Part shown: piece after piece, positions 4,874-6,006 of the stretch
Numbering within the stretch: position 1 is the first letter of the stretch
How the letters are laid out: each line of letters starts with the position of its first letter
Source of the DNA: Chloroflexota bacterium
GTDB lineage: Bacteria; Chloroflexota; UBA6077; JACCZL01
Assembly: GCA_013695975.1 (NCBI GenBank)
Contig: JACCZL010000131.1
Coordinates: forward strand, 1 to 6,006
Length of the DNA stretch: 6,006 nucleotides
Direction: 5' to 3'
Position numbers and translations under genes: made by a program
The notes under the pieces: model-generated
The model's input: the letters and a program-made list of their open reading frames with translations, nothing else
What the model was told of the DNA's origin: nothing
The model's database searches: none

Positions 4874-6006
4874 TCACGCCAGCAGCGGCGTGAGGGCCCG
4901 GCCGGGCGTGGCGCCGGTGTGGCGGCCATCCTCGAGCACTAGCTCGCCGCCGACGAGGACGTGCGAGACGCCGACTGCCGTCTCGAGCGGGCGCTCGTAG
5001 GTGCTGAGGGCATCGATCGTCCTGTCGTCCCAGACCGCCAGGTCGGCCACCATCCCCTCGCGGATTAGGCCGCGATCGTTTAGGCCAAGGCGCAGGGCAC
5101 CGGCCGACGTCATCTTGCGAACGGCTTCCTCGAGCGGCATCAGGCGCTCGTCGCGGACGTAGTGGCCGAGCACGCGGGCGAATGAGCCGTAGGCCCGCGG
5201 ATGGCGAGCCGAGCCCCAGCACAGCCCGTCGCTCCCGCTCGTCGCCAGCCGATGGGCCAGCACCTGGCGGATCGCCTCCTCGGACGTGTTCGGGTCGGCG
5301 ACGTAGGAGACCCCGAGCTCCGTCTCGACCAGCAGGTCGCAGACAAACTCGACGATGTCGCGACCGGCTTCGGCGGCGGCCTCGGCGATCGACCACCCCT
5401 CGAGATCGCGGTGAGCGTCGCTCGCGACGCCGCCGATCGTGACATGCGACCAATCCGCTTTCAGGGCCCCGATCTCGCGGCAGATCCGCTCCCGAGTCGC
5501 GGGCTCCCTGAGACGGGCGAGCAGCGCATCAGGTCCGCCGACATGAGCCCAATCGGGCACCATCCGGTGGAGCAGCGAGCTGCCACGGGCGTAGCCATAG
5601 CTATCGTAGGTGACGTCGACGCCGGCGGCTCGCGCCTCGTCGAGCAGGCCGAGCACGTCGTCGGCCGTTTGCGGGCGGCCGAGCCGATCCCCTCGCAAAT
5701 GCGATATCTGGACGCGCACGCCGCTGCGTCGCCCGATCTCGATCGCCTCGCGCATCGGGTCCAGGACGCCGTCGCCCAGGCTGTGGCGCATATGGGTCAC
5801 GTACAGCCCACCGCGGCGGGCGACCACCTCGCACAACGCCACCAGCTCGTCCGTGTCCGACCAGATGTTCGGCGTGTAGTCGAGCCCGGTCGCGAAGCCG
5901 ACCGCCCCGTCGGCCATGCCTTCGTCGACGAGCGCCTGCATCCGCTCCAATTCAGCCGGCGTCGCCAAGCGGTCCTCCATGCCGATCACCTCGGCCCGCA
6001 CGGCGC
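4874..6006 (-). CDS. N-acyl-D-amino-acid deacylase family amidohydrolase, N-terminus missing
   Basis: This family of zinc metallo-amidohydrolases (TIM-barrel plus a small beta domain) removes acyl groups from N-acyl-D-amino acids or similar amides. About 377 codons are present. The family usually has 480-550 residues, so the N-terminal beta domain and first metal motif lie outside the window. Counting from the codon at 6001, visible blocks are VIGMEDRLATPAELERMQ (5-22), MADGAVGFATGLDYTP (29-44), a VTHMR metal-binding motif with His70, an ISHLRG motif with His101, YDSYGYARGSS (132-142), the conserved TSGSDGL with Asp258, HPRAYGSFARVLGHYV (267-282) and the terminal DRGLIREGMVADLAVWDDRT region. 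The frame stays open to 6006, so the GTG at 6001 is an internal valine, not a start. The exact substrate is not determinable, and dihydroorotase- or D-glutamate-type deacylases are alternatives within the superfamily. A broken paralogue lies downstream. Confidence 0.9.
   Translation of the reverse strand, partial: AVRAEVIGMEDRLATPAELERMQALVDEGMADGAVGFATGLDYTPNIWSDTDELVALCEVVARRGGLYVTHMRHSLGDGVLDPMREAIEIGRRSGVRVQISHLRGDRLGRPQTADDVLGLLDEARAAGVDVTYDSYGYARGSSLLHRMVPDWAHVGGPDALLARLREPATRERICREIGALKADWSHVTIGGVASDAHRDLEGWSIAEAAAEAGRDIVEFVCDLLVETELGVSYVADPNTSEEAIRQVLAHRLATSGSDGLCWGSARHPRAYGSFARVLGHYVRDERLMPLEEAVRKMTSAGALRLGLNDRGLIREGMVADLAVWDDRTIDALSTYERPLETAVGVSHVLVGGELVLEDGRHTGATPGRALTPLLA

Noticed and set aside
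4794..5453. Minus-strand open frame (219 codons) overlapping the amidohydrolase
   Set aside because: It is an off-frame shadow with Arg-rich low-information sequence. The overlapping amidohydrolase frame carries all family motifs.
5999..6001. GTG as the start codon of the amidohydrolase
   Set aside because: The frame is open to the window edge and the protein already begins inside the catalytic domain, so this is an internal valine.

Overview
This is a G+C-rich bacterial chromosome segment, roughly two-thirds G+C by eye, with every supported gene on the minus strand. No marker gene fixes the organism. The split glycine decarboxylase (gcvPA plus gcvPB), the order gcvT-gcvH-gcvPA-gcvPB and a start codon that looks leaderless would fit Chloroflexota, Actinomycetota or related G+C-rich soil or sediment lineages. 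Chloroflexota-like is a low-confidence guess.

Right part (6006 to 4874): most of a zinc amidohydrolase of the N-acyl-D-amino-acid deacylase type, with its N-terminus outside the window. Middle (4873 to 3874): a compact two-gene cassette with its own promoter. It encodes a 128-aa protein of unknown function followed 9 nt later by a 175-aa protein with a C-terminal HTH domain. A 19-bp inverted repeat covers the predicted -10 element. The layout (small unknown protein, then HTH protein, operator on the promoter) resembles a toxin-antitoxin or other autoregulated module, but toxicity is not demonstrated. Directly after the HTH gene (3872 to 3627) is a decayed 3'-end copy of the same amidohydrolase family, with a premature stop. 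The cassette therefore lies between an intact and a broken paralogue.

Left part (3507 to 1): the glycine cleavage operon. A near-consensus promoter places transcription initiation at about the gcvT ATG, implying a leaderless mRNA. gcvT (T protein), gcvH (lipoyl carrier), gcvPA and gcvPB (two P-protein subunits) follow with gaps of 3 and 17 nt and a 4-nt overlap. gcvPB runs out of the window at base 1. Together P (PA plus PB), H and T oxidatively cleave glycine to CO2, ammonia and 5,10-methylene-tetrahydrofolate. The fourth component, the L protein (dihydrolipoyl dehydrogenase), is not in the window. No glycine riboswitch is visible upstream of gcvT.

The part most likely to be under-described is the two-gene cassette with its palindromic operator. 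The glycine cleavage genes themselves are ordinary.
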